A stretch of DNA of 64,000 nt from Gilvimarinus xylanilyticus (GCF_024195295.1 NZ_JAMFTH010000001.1:248001-312000); one strand, 5' to 3'. Numbered from the stretch's first letter, positions 36,873 through 48,895 are shown. The notes: generated by a model from the letters alone, not told the origin. Translations and numbers: made by a program.

Positions 36873-38189
36873 ATGTTTTTCCAGAATAAAGGCCTTGCAG
36901 ACAGGGTTCGGGAGCTTGAAGACGAGTTAAAGGTTTTCTCGGATATTCAAAGTGATTTGCAGCAGGAAATGATCAGCTTTTGGCTGGATTCTGACTGCGT
37001 CATCAAAGGCGCTAACCAGAATTTCTTCAGGTGTACCGGTTACGGTGATTCCGACATTCGGGGGAAGCCCTTAAAAGAGATCTTGGTCTCCAGTTCATTG
37101 GCGAAAGACCATGGGCGGCGTATGCTCGAATGTATTGAACAGGGGAAGCATTGGCACGGGGCCGTGCAAATCGTTAAAAAAAATGGCGAGGAGGCCTGGT
37201 TTAGAAGTATTTTTCAGCCTCGCACGATGCAAGCGGGTAAGCCCCCTGAGCTGGTTAGCTATTCCACCGAGCTGACCCAAACTATTTCTCAGTCCCGAGA
37301 GCATCAAGACATGCTGCAAGCGCTGCATCGCTCATCAGCTGTGATTGAATTTACTCTCGACGGAACCATACTCGACGCCAATGAAAATTTTCTGTCCTGT
37401 GTGGGCTACAGCAAAAGCGATGTAGTGGGTAAGCATCACCGCATGTTTTGCACTCCTGAGACTGCCCAGTCCTCCGAGTATGCCGCCTTTTGGGGCCGGC
37501 TGGCGCGGGGTGAGTTCGTATCCGATCGTTTTGAGCGTGTGGGCCGTTCGGGCAATGTCATTTGGTTAGAGGCAAGCTACAACCCTATTCGTGATGATAC
37601 CGGCAAATACTACAAGGTGGTTAAATTTGCCACCGATATCACCGAGCAAATGAAGCGCGAGGCGGCCATTACCGAAACCTCAAATATTGCCTACGAGGTG
37701 TCGCAAAAAACTGATGCCGATACCGACAAGGGCATTCGGGTAATCAACTCGACTATTGAGACCATGCAGGGGCTATCCAGTCTGATGCAGGACGCTAGCA
37801 ACGGTATTAATGAGCTGGACACCCAGTCCGAGCGGGTTTCATCGCTGGTCGATAGCATTAAAGCCATCGCTGATCAAACCAATCTGCTCGCATTGAACGC
37901 GGCCATTGAGGCGGCCAGGGCGGGTGATCAGGGGCGGGGTTTCTCGGTGGTTGCAGATGAGGTTCGGCAGTTGGCGCTGCGTACCAGTGAGGCCACCGAA
38001 CAGATTGTTGAGGTGGTCGCTGAAAATAAGCAGCTCACCAAAAAATCCGTTTCGCTCATCGAAGCCAGCCTTGCCGACGCCCGTCGCGCTTTGGAGTCGT
38101 CCAGTGAATCAGGCAGTGTAATGAACGAAATTCAGGCCAGCGCGCGCCAAGTGGTGGATGCTGTAAGCGAGTTTAAGCGAACCTTGTAG
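36873..38189 (+). CDS. Soluble methyl-accepting chemotaxis protein with two PAS domains
   Basis: A 438-residue chemoreceptor lacking transmembrane segments. Residues about 20-130 and 145-260 are PAS domains ([45 protein letters not shown]). The MCP signalling tip is [20 protein letters not shown], followed by [22 protein letters not shown]. The region between has no HAMP. PAS domains in this group often bind heme or FAD and sense redox or energy state. An upstream TTG start at 36843 would add ten residues; ATG 36873 is preferred because it follows GAGTTGA. It is a single gene in a 249-base gap from the phosphoesterase. Confidence 0.88.
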   Translation: MFFQNKGLADRVRELEDELKVFSDIQSDLQQEMISFWLDSDCVIKGANQNFFRCTGYGDSDIRGKPLKEILVSSSLAKDHGRRMLECIEQGKHWHGAVQIVKKNGEEAWFRSIFQPRTMQAGKPPELVSYSTELTQTISQSREHQDMLQALHRSSAVIEFTLDGTILDANENFLSCVGYSKSDVVGKHHRMFCTPETAQSSEYAAFWGRLARGEFVSDRFERVGRSGNVIWLEASYNPIRDDTGKYYKVVKFATDITEQMKREAAITETSNIAYEVSQKTDADTDKGIRVINSTIETMQGLSSLMQDASNGINELDTQSERVSSLVDSIKAIADQTNLLALNAAIEAARAGDQGRGFSVVADEVRQLALRTSEATEQIVEVVAENKQLTKKSVSLIEASLADARRALESSSESGSVMNEIQASARQVVDAVSEFKRTL

Positions 38190-38291
38190 TAGCGATTCCA
38201 TTCAACGGTCCCTCTCCTTGCCGCCCGGTTGATTGCGCGGCACGACTTGTTTCTACCCCCGTGCTCGGTTAACGTTTAAACCCATAATAAA

Positions 38292-38376
38292 CTCCGGCAG
38301 CGTCCTGTTTCGCTACCTTGCCGGAGGCACAGGCATCCCTTATGGCCTAAAGACATAAGGAATGAATCGCAGAGCC
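38292..38376 (+). ncRNA. Structured leader before the NagB-like gene (possible cis-regulatory RNA)
   Basis: Two perfect hairpins: CTCCGGCA (38292-38299) with TGCCGGAG (38319-38326), and CCTTATG (38338-38344) with CATAAGG (38354-38360). The second is enclosed by GGC (38326-38328) and GCC (38374-38376), which can pair. Fragments CACAGG and CGCAGAGCC recall parts of the c-di-GMP-I (GEMM) motif, but the other half and the GGTAGCGGGG arm are missing, so I do not call it a GEMM riboswitch. The start of the gene is 42 bases downstream. Confidence 0.35.
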
Positions 38377-38417
38377 CACACCACTCGACACTAACAGATT
38401 TGCAATAGGTTATATTC

Positions 38418-39338
38418 ATGAACACAAGTACGACAAACCTGATTAAAGATCAGGCCAATGGCAATAGCTGGTTGCGGCTGGCAAGCGAGTCGACCGCAAG
38501 ATTTACGGACTACGGAATAACTCCGACGGTGCTGGAAACCGAGGAAGATGTTGGGGAGGCGATGTTAAACGAGTTGTTAGCCACCGCTGCAGAAAAAGAC
38601 GGCGATATTAATATTGCCTTGCTCGGGGGGCGCGGCGCGCAGCAAATGCACCGGTTGCTGGGTAGGCTGGCGAAATCGGGTGAGCGCGATGCACTTTTGG
38701 CGCGCTTGAATGTGTTTACTCAGGATGCGCTGGCGCCCATGGGAATGGGTAACGGATTCAGTTTTGTGCGGGATTTCGAGCGCATACTGGGGGAAGAGTT
38801 TTTTCAGAAAATAAAAAGCTTTACCCCCATGCGCACCGATGCCGATGATTTGGAAGCGGGATTGGTTGAGTATCTGCAAAAATTAGAGTCGTTAGGTGGG
38901 CTGGATATTTTCTTTATTGGCCACGGCCCCGAGGATAATCAGGCCTCGCATCTGGCTTATATCAAGCCATTTTCCGGTGCTGAGCATCAGCATGTGGCCG
39001 GCATTATCCCTATTTCCAGCAGTATTTTAGAGCATCATATTAGCAAGTTTAAAGCCGGTGGCAGCCAGGTAAACGAGACCGATGAACAAGAGTGCCGCGC
39101 GGCGGAGTTTATTCTTACCCTGGGGCCGGCGGCTATCTTGCAGGCGAAAAAAGTGGTGCAGTCTGTGGTCGACGCCGATTCGGCACCAGCGAAAGTAAAA
39201 ACCTACGCCAAGGTGTTGCATACTCAGTTAAGTGAAGACAAAAGCCAGGCTTTGCGACAGTTGGATGAAAATCCGGGATTGTGGATCAGGTTACACCCCA
39301 ATGTTAAGTCATTTGTCTTACCCAATGTTGGAGTATAA
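38418..39338 (+). CDS. Divergent glucosamine-6-phosphate deaminase/6-phosphogluconolactonase-like (NagB/RpiA fold) protein
   Basis: A 306-residue protein of the NagB/SOL superfamily fold. VFTQDALAPMGMGNGFSF lies where NagB has FNMDEY. IFFIGHGPEDNQASHLAYIKP lies at the active-site loop (about residues 165-184). In true NagB that loop reads GxGxDGHIAFNEP; here the aligned segment is ASHLAYIKP. The catalytic Asp of DGH and the Glu of NEP are both replaced, while the His is kept. It is therefore probably not a normal deaminase and may act on another sugar phosphate or bind one. Total length is somewhat above NagB (266). Upstream is a structured leader. Confidence 0.68.
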   Translation: MNTSTTNLIKDQANGNSWLRLASESTARFTDYGITPTVLETEEDVGEAMLNELLATAAEKDGDINIALLGGRGAQQMHRLLGRLAKSGERDALLARLNVFTQDALAPMGMGNGFSFVRDFERILGEEFFQKIKSFTPMRTDADDLEAGLVEYLQKLESLGGLDIFFIGHGPEDNQASHLAYIKPFSGAEHQHVAGIIPISSSILEHHISKFKAGGSQVNETDEQECRAAEFILTLGPAAILQAKKVVQSVVDADSAPAKVKTYAKVLHTQLSEDKSQALRQLDENPGLWIRLHPNVKSFVLPNVGV

Positions 39339-39438
39339 TGCCGGTTAACAATTGACCACGAAGCGATGGTGAGAGGTATGATATCGGTATGCCTCTCGCC
39401 AGTGGCTAGAATCTAATACGCTAAAGTGGATATTGGCT

Positions 39439-39855
39439 ATGCCTCCCAAGCTTTCGCCCGACATAGAGGCTATTTTTAGCGGCTACCCGCAACGCGCGCA
39501 ACACACGCTCATGTGCGTGCGTAATTTGATTTTCACCCTGGCCGATGAACAAAAACTGGGGCCGGTCACCGAGTCTGTCAAGTGGGGCGAGGCAAGTTTT
39601 GCGGTAAAATCAGGAACCCCCATTCGGCTTGACTGGAAGGCTGAGGCGCCGGATGAGGTAGTGATTTTCTTCCATTGTCAAACTCACTTAATTGCGACGT
39701 TTCGCGAAGTTTATCCGGATGACTTTGTCTATTCAGGCAATCGCGCCATGTCGTTTGCACTGAATCAAGGTGCGGCTCATTCTCCTCTGGCTCACTGTTT
39801 ATCGGTGGCACTTAACTACCAGCGGGTAAAGCAACTACCGCTGTTGGGAATGTGA
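39439..39855 (+). CDS. DUF1801-type small protein
   Basis: A 138-residue cytosolic protein with the DUF1801 pattern: PQRAQHTLMCVRNLIFTLADE near the start, VKWGEASFAVKSGTPIRLDWK and VVIFFHCQTHLIATFREVYPD. DUF1801 members are small alpha/beta proteins of unknown function. ATG 39439 is preferred to the TTG at 39433. It lies 12 bases before a GNAT acetyltransferase gene. Confidence 0.75.
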   Translation: MPPKLSPDIEAIFSGYPQRAQHTLMCVRNLIFTLADEQKLGPVTESVKWGEASFAVKSGTPIRLDWKAEAPDEVVIFFHCQTHLIATFREVYPDDFVYSGNRAMSFALNQGAAHSPLAHCLSVALNYQRVKQLPLLGM

Positions 39856-39867
39856 CAGGAGTAGCCA

Positions 39868-40317
39868 ATGGAAATCTGCGACATATCCGCGGCGGATACT
39901 TTAACGCTGCGTAATGAGGTTCTGCGTCCCAACCAGCCGCTATCGGCTTGCAAGTTCGCCGGAGATGATGACACTCAAACCCGCCATTTGGGTGCAATCA
40001 ATCATGGTGAGGTGGTGGGAGTCGTATCACTCTATCGCAATGCACACCCGCAGGTTGCCGGGCGCGATCCTTACCAGATTCGCGGTATGGCGACTAAGCC
40101 TAGTTTTCGGGGGCAGGGGCTGGGTGCGCGTTTGCTGCAGCACGCCGAAAGCTATGCGATGTCGGCGGGCGGCGATATCATATGGGCGAACGCGCGTCAC
40201 CAAGCCCTGCAGTTTTATATTCGCCAGGGATATAAATTGGCGTCCGACGAGTTTGTGATCGACGGGATTGGGCCTCATTTTTTGATCGCTAAGGATTTGT
40301 CTTTTGTCAGAGCTTAA
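39868..40317 (+). CDS. GNAT-family N-acetyltransferase
   Basis: A 149-residue acetyltransferase. The acetyl-CoA binding motif is [19 protein letters not shown], the motif A pyrophosphate loop, followed by the C-terminal beta strand [17 protein letters not shown]. The substrate is unknown. A ribosome site, AGGAG, precedes the start. It overlaps the YnfA-like gene by 14 bases, suggesting co-translation. Confidence 0.85.
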   Translation: MEICDISAADTLTLRNEVLRPNQPLSACKFAGDDDTQTRHLGAINHGEVVGVVSLYRNAHPQVAGRDPYQIRGMATKPSFRGQGLGARLLQHAESYAMSAGGDIIWANARHQALQFYIRQGYKLASDEFVIDGIGPHFLIAKDLSFVRA

Positions 40318-40636
40318 AACCTTCGGCTTGTTTTTATTGACCGCTCTCGCTGAAATTGTGGGTTGTTATCTGCCGTATTTATGGTTGCGAGAAGGTAAAT
40401 CCATCTGGTTGTTGGTGCCGGCTGCGGCGAGTTTAACCTTGTTTGCGTGGCTGCTGACCTTGCACCCTACGGCGTCGGGAAGAGTGTATGCCGCTTATGG
40501 TGGGGTTTATATTGTTATGGCGATTCTCTGGCTGTGGTCGGTGGATGGTATCAAGCCAACGGTTTGGGATTTAGTGGGCTCAGGCGTCGCTTTATTGGGT
40601 ATGGCTATCATTATGTTTGCGCCGCGCGGCGCCTAA
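40304..40636 (+). CDS. YnfA-like (UPF0060) small membrane protein
   Basis: A 110-residue, four-helix inner membrane protein. [22 protein letters not shown] and [20 protein letters not shown] are close to E. coli YnfA, which belongs to the drug/metabolite transporter superfamily; its role is uncertain. The start is TTG at 40304, because no ATG or GTG gives the family N-terminus. The gene overlaps the GNAT gene by 14 bases and is followed after 21 bases by another small transporter gene. Confidence 0.85.
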   Translation: MSELKTFGLFLLTALAEIVGCYLPYLWLREGKSIWLLVPAAASLTLFAWLLTLHPTASGRVYAAYGGVYIVMAILWLWSVDGIKPTVWDLVGSGVALLGMAIIMFAPRGA

Positions 40637-40657
40637 AAAAGTAGTAAGGAGAATGTC

Positions 40658-40987
40658 ATGGCGTGGGTCTATCTGGCTGTCGCGATTGTGTCTGAGGTAA
40701 TTGGTACATTGGCCCTTAAGGCCTCCGAGGGTTTTTCCCAGGCAGGGGCGAGCACGGTGTGTGTTGTTGCTTATGGCGTGGCCTTTTATGCCCTGTCGCT
40801 GGTGGTTAAAAGCATACCCCTGGGCATTGCCTACGCGATTTGGGCGGGCGCCGGTATTGTTCTCATTACCGCCGTCGGAGCGGTTTGGTACAAACAGCTA
40901 CCCGATGCCCCCGCGTTGGTGGGGATGGCGTTTATTATCACTGGAGTAGTGATTATTAATGTGTTTTCCAAGACCGTAAGTCATTAG
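40658..40987 (+). CDS. Small multidrug resistance (SMR/EmrE-like) transporter
   Basis: A 109-residue, four-helix efflux protein that works as a dimer. The helix 1 glutamate equivalent to EmrE Glu14 is present (AIVSEVIGTLALK). Also seen are IPLGIAYAIWAGAGIVLI and the C-terminal IITGVVIIN. Members export quaternary ammonium or guanidinium compounds. AAGGAG precedes the ATG. It forms a small operon with YnfA-like and perhaps GNAT. Confidence 0.92.
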   Translation: MAWVYLAVAIVSEVIGTLALKASEGFSQAGASTVCVVAYGVAFYALSLVVKSIPLGIAYAIWAGAGIVLITAVGAVWYKQLPDAPALVGMAFIITGVVIINVFSKTVSH

Positions 40988-40990
40988 TCG

Positions 40991-41026
40991 TTATTAAGCC
41001 GCCAATGTGAATTGGCGGCTTAATAA
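40991..41026 (+). terminator. Perfect hairpin after the SMR gene
   Basis: A 16-base perfect stem (40991-41006 with 41011-41026) with loop GTGA. It is AT-rich at its base but has no T-run. It is likely a terminator or transcript-stabilising hairpin. Confidence 0.6.
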
Positions 41027-41120
41027 CGCGGTGTATGGATGCGCCGCCGCCAGCGTTAGCCGGTCGATTGGTTGTTTTAAAGTTGTCTAAAAAATGCCAG
41101 TCTGATTTGGGAGTATAGGC

Positions 41121-41157
41121 AATAAAAAAGGCCGGATGTCATCCGGCCTTTTTTATT
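41121..41157. terminator. Bidirectional terminator before DUF3014 gene end
   Basis: A 17-base perfect stem (41121-41137 with 41141-41157), three-base loop GTC, with A-run and T-run on the two sides. It serves the minus-strand DUF3014 gene and any plus-strand read-through. Confidence 0.9.
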
Positions 41158-41177
41158 GGAAGGTCGTTTTAATGGGG

Positions 41178-42038
41178 TTATTCTATTTCCAGTGCCTGTT
41201 TAAACGATTCCAAATAGGTTTTAACTTTAGCGCGGTTTTCCGGCCCGATGCGCAGCATCAGCTTTTGCGGTTCGGGCAGGGCTTCTATTTCCGGGTCGGC
41301 GTATTTGTACATTACCGTGGGGCGCTTAAGGGTTAGGGGGCCATCGATATCGGGGGTGGCCAACAGGGTGTTCACTGCCTCCAGCACCACTTTGCGAAAT
41401 TCACCTTCCAGTCCCTGTTCGGCATAGGCCTCGTCAAACATAGGCGCCATGGTGTCGTACATCTTGGCCAGGTTTTCCGGCGGAATTGATTCCATTAGGG
41501 CGATGTGTTTTTCGTAGCGCTCGTAATTGGCATCGGTCAGTTGGTATTCGGGTTCGGCGCCACCGGCCGTCTGAGTCACGCCCATGGTTGGTAGTGGCGA
41601 CAGCACCGGGCGGTATTGGTTGACCAGGCGGCCCTCGGAAACCCCGATGATCGCGCGCACCGTTTTGCGCACGGTTTCTTCGGGTACCACCAGTTTGACC
41701 AGTTCGGGAGGTGCGGCCTGGTTTAGCTCGCCGCTGACAAAGTCATCGCTTTCGTTCAGTGGAGGTACGACCACTTCCGGTTCTGGTTCGATCTCAGGCT
41801 CCGGCGTTGTCACGGGCTCAGGCTCGGGTTCCGGCTCGGGCTCTGGGGCTGGCTCAGGCTCTGGAGTTGGCTCGGGTTCGGGCGTAGGCGCCACCGGCTG
41901 AGGCGCAGGGGGCGTGGGGAGGGATTCGGGTTCTGCTTCCCTGTTTTTGCTCCAGTAGATAAATCCACCCAGCACTAAAATAATAATCAGTACGACTACA
42001 ATAACCAGTAAATTACTGGGCGACTTACTGTTACTCAT
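41178..42038 (-). CDS. DUF3014 family membrane-anchored protein with Pro/Glu linker
   Basis: A 286-residue protein: a cytosolic N-terminus, one helix (about residues 9-29), then a Pro/Glu-rich segment (about 40-90, repeated PEPEP) that would extend away from the membrane, and a C-terminal conserved domain (about 105-286) with the DUF3014 signature (RAIIGVSEGRLVNQYRP, LTDANYERYEKHI, PTVMYKYADPEIE). The function is unknown. The EP run resembles the linker of the GH10 enzyme at 61008, suggesting a similar stiff spacer. The ribosome site is weak. Confidence 0.8.
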   Translation of the reverse strand: MSNSKSPSNLLVIVVVLIIILVLGGFIYWSKNREAEPESLPTPPAPQPVAPTPEPEPTPEPEPAPEPEPEPEPEPVTTPEPEIEPEPEVVVPPLNESDDFVSGELNQAAPPELVKLVVPEETVRKTVRAIIGVSEGRLVNQYRPVLSPLPTMGVTQTAGGAEPEYQLTDANYERYEKHIALMESIPPENLAKMYDTMAPMFDEAYAEQGLEGEFRKVVLEAVNTLLATPDIDGPLTLKRPTVMYKYADPEIEALPEPQKLMLRIGPENRAKVKTYLESFKQALEIE

Positions 42039-42179
42039 AACGGCACCTGATCGAGTTATACATTCCTTTGGGTTGTTCCCTGTATATTACATCAATATTG
42101 TTAGATTGACTTGCAATACCAGACTTTGCGCAAGGGCGGCCAGTATTACAAGTCTTGGAATGTTATTTATCGTTATGGT

Positions 42180-43256
42180 TCAAATTTGTGGCGTTAATTG
42201 CCTCTCAAGTGCATCGGCCATCGCCTTGTGTTGGGCCCCGGTGGGGTGGGCGTCGCACTGATCGCCCGGGTAGTAGGGCGAGTCCACCTGAAATAGTCGG
42301 GGGCTGTCAACACGGGCGATGGTGTGGGCAATATAGTCGCGCAGAACCGTCTTTTGTGGGCGCTCCGGATCATCGTCATTGACAATGGAACCCTCGGTGA
42401 GCGCGATTTTTGCCTCTGGGTAGAGTGACAGTAGGCGCTGGGTAAAGTCCACATAGGCGCTCACAAACGCCTCTTTTTCGGGCAAAGGGCCAATGCCTAG
42501 ACTAAAGTCGTTGGTGCCCAGCGATATCAGAATAATCTTCGGTACAAAGGCCTGCAAATCGGCTTGGGGCTGTCCCGGCTCGGGGATCGATAAGTCGAAG
42601 AACTGCGGCGCCTGCAGGTCATCGGTGTTGCCATTCCAGCTGCGGATTAAGCCTCGCCCACCGTAGCACACCAGCTGGGTTTCGGCATTGAGCGCTTTGC
42701 CCAGCCGCATCCCGTAGGAGTTGTCCGAGTCGGGTTGGCGCGGATTGCTGTCGCAGTGGTGCGCGGGTGGGGTGTAAACCCCTTCCCCGCAGGTGACCGA
42801 GTCGCCGATCACCAGAAGCTTGCGCTGGGGCGGAGCGGGTGGAGCGCGAAACTCACCTCCAATAAGGTTAAATCCCTCGACGGTCACAATGCCGCGCCAG
42901 GTCTCGCCCACGTGGCTGACTCTAACCGTATGAGCCTGAGTGCTGTTTTCGACTAAAGGGTAAACCCTGGGCTCAGCGCTGACCTGAAAGCGCTTGGGAG
43001 GCTGATCGTCCACGCGCACGCTCATCCAGCTTTCGCCTTTATTGCTTACAGCGGTCATTGTCAGAGTGCCGCCGGAAATACGCACATTGGCGCTGACACT
43101 GGGGTAGCCAAAGCGCACCTCGCCGTCTTGAGCCGCATGGCGGCCGCTCCAACGCACGGCTGGGTCATCGGCGTTCAGTGTTGTCGTCTTGGGAGCCTGG
43201 GCGCAGGCGCTCAGCAGGCCTACCAGGAGCAGCGCGAAAACGTGTTGTGCCGCCAT
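42180..43256 (-). CDS. Carbohydrate esterase family 2-like lipoprotein (acetyl xylan esterase)
   Basis: A 358-residue secreted lipoprotein. The lipobox is LLSAC with Cys18. A beta-sandwich N-terminal domain (about 30-140) is followed by an SGNH hydrolase domain with GDSVTCGEG (Ser153), GTNDFSLG and a C-terminal DAHPTGAQH carrying the catalytic His. This two-part plan is that of CE2 enzymes, which remove acetyl groups from xylan and related glycans. I used ATG 43256; the longer frame from 43400 has no support and overlaps the next gene. The gap to the upstream SGNH gene is 4 bases, so the two form an operon. Confidence 0.82.
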   Translation of the reverse strand: MAAQHVFALLLVGLLSACAQAPKTTTLNADDPAVRWSGRHAAQDGEVRFGYPSVSANVRISGGTLTMTAVSNKGESWMSVRVDDQPPKRFQVSAEPRVYPLVENSTQAHTVRVSHVGETWRGIVTVEGFNLIGGEFRAPPAPPQRKLLVIGDSVTCGEGVYTPPAHHCDSNPRQPDSDNSYGMRLGKALNAETQLVCYGGRGLIRSWNGNTDDLQAPQFFDLSIPEPGQPQADLQAFVPKIILISLGTNDFSLGIGPLPEKEAFVSAYVDFTQRLLSLYPEAKIALTEGSIVNDDDPERPQKTVLRDYIAHTIARVDSPRLFQVDSPYYPGDQCDAHPTGAQHKAMADALERQLTPQI

Positions 43257-43260
43257 TGGA

Positions 43261-43998
43261 CTACTCCTTGTCCAGCGCGCTTTTAACCACAGGCAGCAGG
43301 GACTTAACCCAGATACCGTAGCCTTTGGCGTTGGGGTGCAAGTAGTCGCCCATAATCTCGTTGCTGATGCGGCCGTCGTCTTGTAAAAACAGCTCGCCAA
43401 AGTCGTAAAAGTCTACCCGCTCGTGCGCGGCCAGAGTTTGCAGTTGCCGGTTGGTGTCTTTCACCCACTGGCGCTCGGTGGTGTTGGGCTGCTCGCCAAA
43501 GGGCAGTACCGCTTGCAAAATGACATGGGCGTTGGGGTAGGCGGCCAGTGCTTGGCTGAGCAGCTGTTGCACTCCCGCGAAGGTGTCTTCGGGGCTGGCT
43601 TGATTGTGCAGGTAGTTATTGACCCCGGCCATTAATACCACCAGCTCTGGGTCCAGTTTTTCGACATTGCCGTGCTCAAAACGCCACAGCATATTTTGCG
43701 TCAGGTCGCCGCCAATGGCGAAATTGACCGCGTCCAGGGGGGCGAAGTGTTCCTGCCAGATGGTGTGGTCCCAGCCCTCGGTGATGGAGTCGCCTAAAAA
43801 CACAATCCGGGCTTCACCCTGCTCGGCCAGGGCGACGTCGGCGGCGTGGCGCTCGTACCAGCCGGAGACACTCATCCAGTCGAATTGTTGGGTGCGTGGT
43901 ACCGGCTGCACCGATAGGGGGGCGGCGCTGGCGAACACGGAAAAGAAACCGGTTACAGTGGCGAGGGATAGGGCAGTTAGGGCTTGGCTCAGTTTCAT
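43261..43998 (-). CDS. Secreted SGNH/GDSL hydrolase
   Basis: A 245-residue exported esterase: signal peptide about residues 1-25 (FASA|APL), then an SGNH fold with IVFLGDSITEGWDHT (Ser71), GGDLTQN, AGVNNYLHNQ and DYLHPNAKGY (Asp and His of the triad). It resembles the PAF-acetylhydrolase/CE3-like esterase group. Together with the following CE2-like gene it probably deacetylates hemicellulose or similar glycans; this is inferred from the pair and the glycoside hydrolase-rich neighbourhood. Confidence 0.82.
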   Translation of the reverse strand: MKLSQALTALSLATVTGFFSVFASAAPLSVQPVPRTQQFDWMSVSGWYERHAADVALAEQGEARIVFLGDSITEGWDHTIWQEHFAPLDAVNFAIGGDLTQNMLWRFEHGNVEKLDPELVVLMAGVNNYLHNQASPEDTFAGVQQLLSQALAAYPNAHVILQAVLPFGEQPNTTERQWVKDTNRQLQTLAAHERVDFYDFGELFLQDDGRISNEIMGDYLHPNAKGYGIWVKSLLPVVKSALDKE

Positions 43999-44048
43999 TT
44001 TTACTCTCTTTTTAGTGTTGCACTGGGTTTGGTTGGGGTTATTGTTTG

Positions 44049-45098
44049 TTAAAGCTTGAGCCCCAGACGGATATTGGCCGGCTGCAAACTGGCGGTACCC
44101 GAAAGGGTCAGGACTAAATCGAGCATATCATCCCAGGGGTCGGCATTGCGCATGCCCTTAATCGCTCGGTCTACACCATTGGCTTGGCGCAAGAGCAGCT
44201 CGAGGTGGGGGCGCTTAAGGCGCCGCAGCGCGCCGCCAAACAGGCCCTGGCGCTTGCCCCAGACTTTGGCCTGCTTCATGGCCCAGTCCGGGTGCTTGCC
44301 CTGTTCGATCAGCGAGGTCACCTGCAGCAGTTGGCGAATATCGCGGGTCAGGGCCCACAAAATTGCAGGCGCCTCGGTACCTTCGGTTTTCAGTCCCTGC
44401 AGGCTTTTAACGGCGCCCCGTGCGTCGCCGGCTAGGGCGCGATCCGCCAGGCCAAAAACGTCGTAACGGGCGCTGTCGGCCACCACTGACGCCATCAGCT
44501 CGGCATCCACCCGACCTTCAGGGGCCAATAGCTTGAGTTTCTCGATTTCCTGTACGGCGGCCAGCAGGTTGCCTTCAATGCGCGAGGCCAATAGATCAAT
44601 GGCGCCGCTGTCGGCGCTAAGTCCTGCTTTCTGCATGCGCTGCTCAATCCAGCGTGGCAGTTGCGGCGGGTCAATGGGCCAGATGGGAACATGCACCCCG
44701 GCATTATCCAGGGCTTTGTACCACTTGCTGCGGGTAGTACTGCTGTCCAACTTGCCGCTGACAATTAACAGTAAGTTATCGTCGCTGGGGGTCTGAGCGT
44801 ATTCGCCCAAGGCGCGTGCGCCCTTGTCGCCGGGTTTGCCGGTAGGCAGGCGCAGTTCAATCAGTTTTTTGCTGGCAAATAACGATAGGCTGGTGGCAGC
44901 GGTGTGCAGTTGGCCCCAGTCAAAGCTTGGGTCGACATGGTGCAGCTCGCGCTCGCTAAAGCCCTGTTCGCGCGCAATGTGGCGCAGGCTATCGCAGGCC
45001 TCTTGCACCAGTAAGGGTTCGTCGCCACTGATCAGATAGATGGGCGCGAGCGACTGAGAGGCCGCGCGCGCTAGCTGATCGGGGCGGACCTTTGCCAT
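44049..45098 (-). CDS. holA: DNA polymerase III subunit delta
   Basis: A 349-residue clamp loader subunit that opens the beta sliding clamp. It has the AAA+ fold without a functional Walker A: IYLISGDEPLLVQEACDSL at the start, SFDWGQLHTAATSLSLFASKKLIELRLP, and the C-terminal collar domain (ALTRDIRQLLQV, LLRQANGVDRAIKGM). The gene begins directly after the lptE stop. The order leuS-lptE-holA is conserved in gammaproteobacteria. Confidence 0.96.
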   Translation of the reverse strand: MAKVRPDQLARAASQSLAPIYLISGDEPLLVQEACDSLRHIAREQGFSERELHHVDPSFDWGQLHTAATSLSLFASKKLIELRLPTGKPGDKGARALGEYAQTPSDDNLLLIVSGKLDSSTTRSKWYKALDNAGVHVPIWPIDPPQLPRWIEQRMQKAGLSADSGAIDLLASRIEGNLLAAVQEIEKLKLLAPEGRVDAELMASVVADSARYDVFGLADRALAGDARGAVKSLQGLKTEGTEAPAILWALTRDIRQLLQVTSLIEQGKHPDWAMKQAKVWGKRQGLFGGALRRLKRPHLELLLRQANGVDRAIKGMRNADPWDDMLDLVLTLSGTASLQPANIRLGLKL

Positions 45099-45608
45099 TT
45101 ATTGCGGGGCTTGGGTCGCTTGTTGGTCTTGCAGTACAAAGTAAGAGCGGCGGATTATCTGCTGTACCAGCTCGCGGCGCATATCTTCCAGCAGCATATC
45201 CTGCTCGCGATCCAGGCCTGTGGTATCGCTGGCATCGTAGGAGCGGCGCACCTGCACCCGCTCGGGCTTACCGATTACCGCATTGTGTTCGTCGCGCAAC
45301 TGATAATCTAGTGCCAGAGTCAACTCGTAGGCGGCGGCGAGACTGTCGTTGCCGATACCTACAGTGCGGCGGTTGAGCTGTTCATCGCCCAGGGCGATGG
45401 TGTACTCAGCGCCTTTTTCTACCACTTTAATGTCCTGGCTCAGTAGCGATTGCTCCAGCTCGCGCAGCAGCTCGGTGTGCTGCTCGCTCGAGACAATGCG
45501 CACGCTGTCAATGTCCAGCGGTGGCATTAGATAGCCGCGCGGCTGCCAGCCGCAGCTGGTTGCCAGAAGTGCCAGAAAAACCCAGATAATAGAGCGTTTA
45601 AATTCCAT
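45099..45608 (-). CDS. lptE: LPS assembly lipoprotein LptE
   Basis: A 169-residue lipoprotein with lipobox LLATSC (Cys19). It acts with LptD to insert lipopolysaccharide in the outer membrane. The start of the mature protein, GWQPRGY, matches the family (GFHLRG-like). The position between leuS and holA supports the call. Sequence identity in this family is low, so the gene order matters. Confidence 0.93.
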   Translation of the reverse strand: MEFKRSIIWVFLALLATSCGWQPRGYLMPPLDIDSVRIVSSEQHTELLRELEQSLLSQDIKVVEKGAEYTIALGDEQLNRRTVGIGNDSLAAAYELTLALDYQLRDEHNAVIGKPERVQVRRSYDASDTTGLDREQDMLLEDMRRELVQQIIRRSYFVLQDQQATQAPQ

Positions 45609-45610
45609 TC

Positions 45611-48623
<3,013 letters not shown>

Positions 48624-48637
48624 GCAGGAGTTTACTC

Positions 48638-48895
48638 ATGGCTCACAAAAAAGCAGGCGGTAGTACACGTAACGGCCGCGATTCGGAAAGTAAACGCCTT
48701 GGTGTTAAGCGCTTTGGCGGTGAAGCTGTTTCAGCCGGCTCTATCATTGTTCGTCAGCGTGGCACCAAGTTCCACGCCGGTGTAAACGTAGGTATTGGTA
48801 AAGACCACACCTTGTTTGCCAAGTCTGACGGCACTGTTAAGTTTGAAACCAAAGGTCAGCACAACCGTCGTTTCGTTTCTATCGAAACTGCGTAA
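48638..48895 (+). CDS. rpmA: 50S ribosomal protein L27
   Basis: An 85-residue ribosomal protein, [21 protein letters not shown], with the conserved basic N-terminus that reaches the peptidyl transferase centre. AGGAG precedes it. It ends the rplU-rpmA operon before a strong terminator, although obgE lies only 134 bases further on. Confidence 0.98.
   Translation: MAHKKAGGSTRNGRDSESKRLGVKRFGGEAVSAGSIIVRQRGTKFHAGVNVGIGKDHTLFAKSDGTVKFETKGQHNRRFVSIETA

Noticed and set aside
38292-38376. c-di-GMP-I (GEMM) riboswitch
   Set aside because: Only isolated fragments of the consensus (CACAGG, CGCAGAGCC) are present; the second arm and the AAACC/GGGACGC core are missing, so I list it only as a structured leader.
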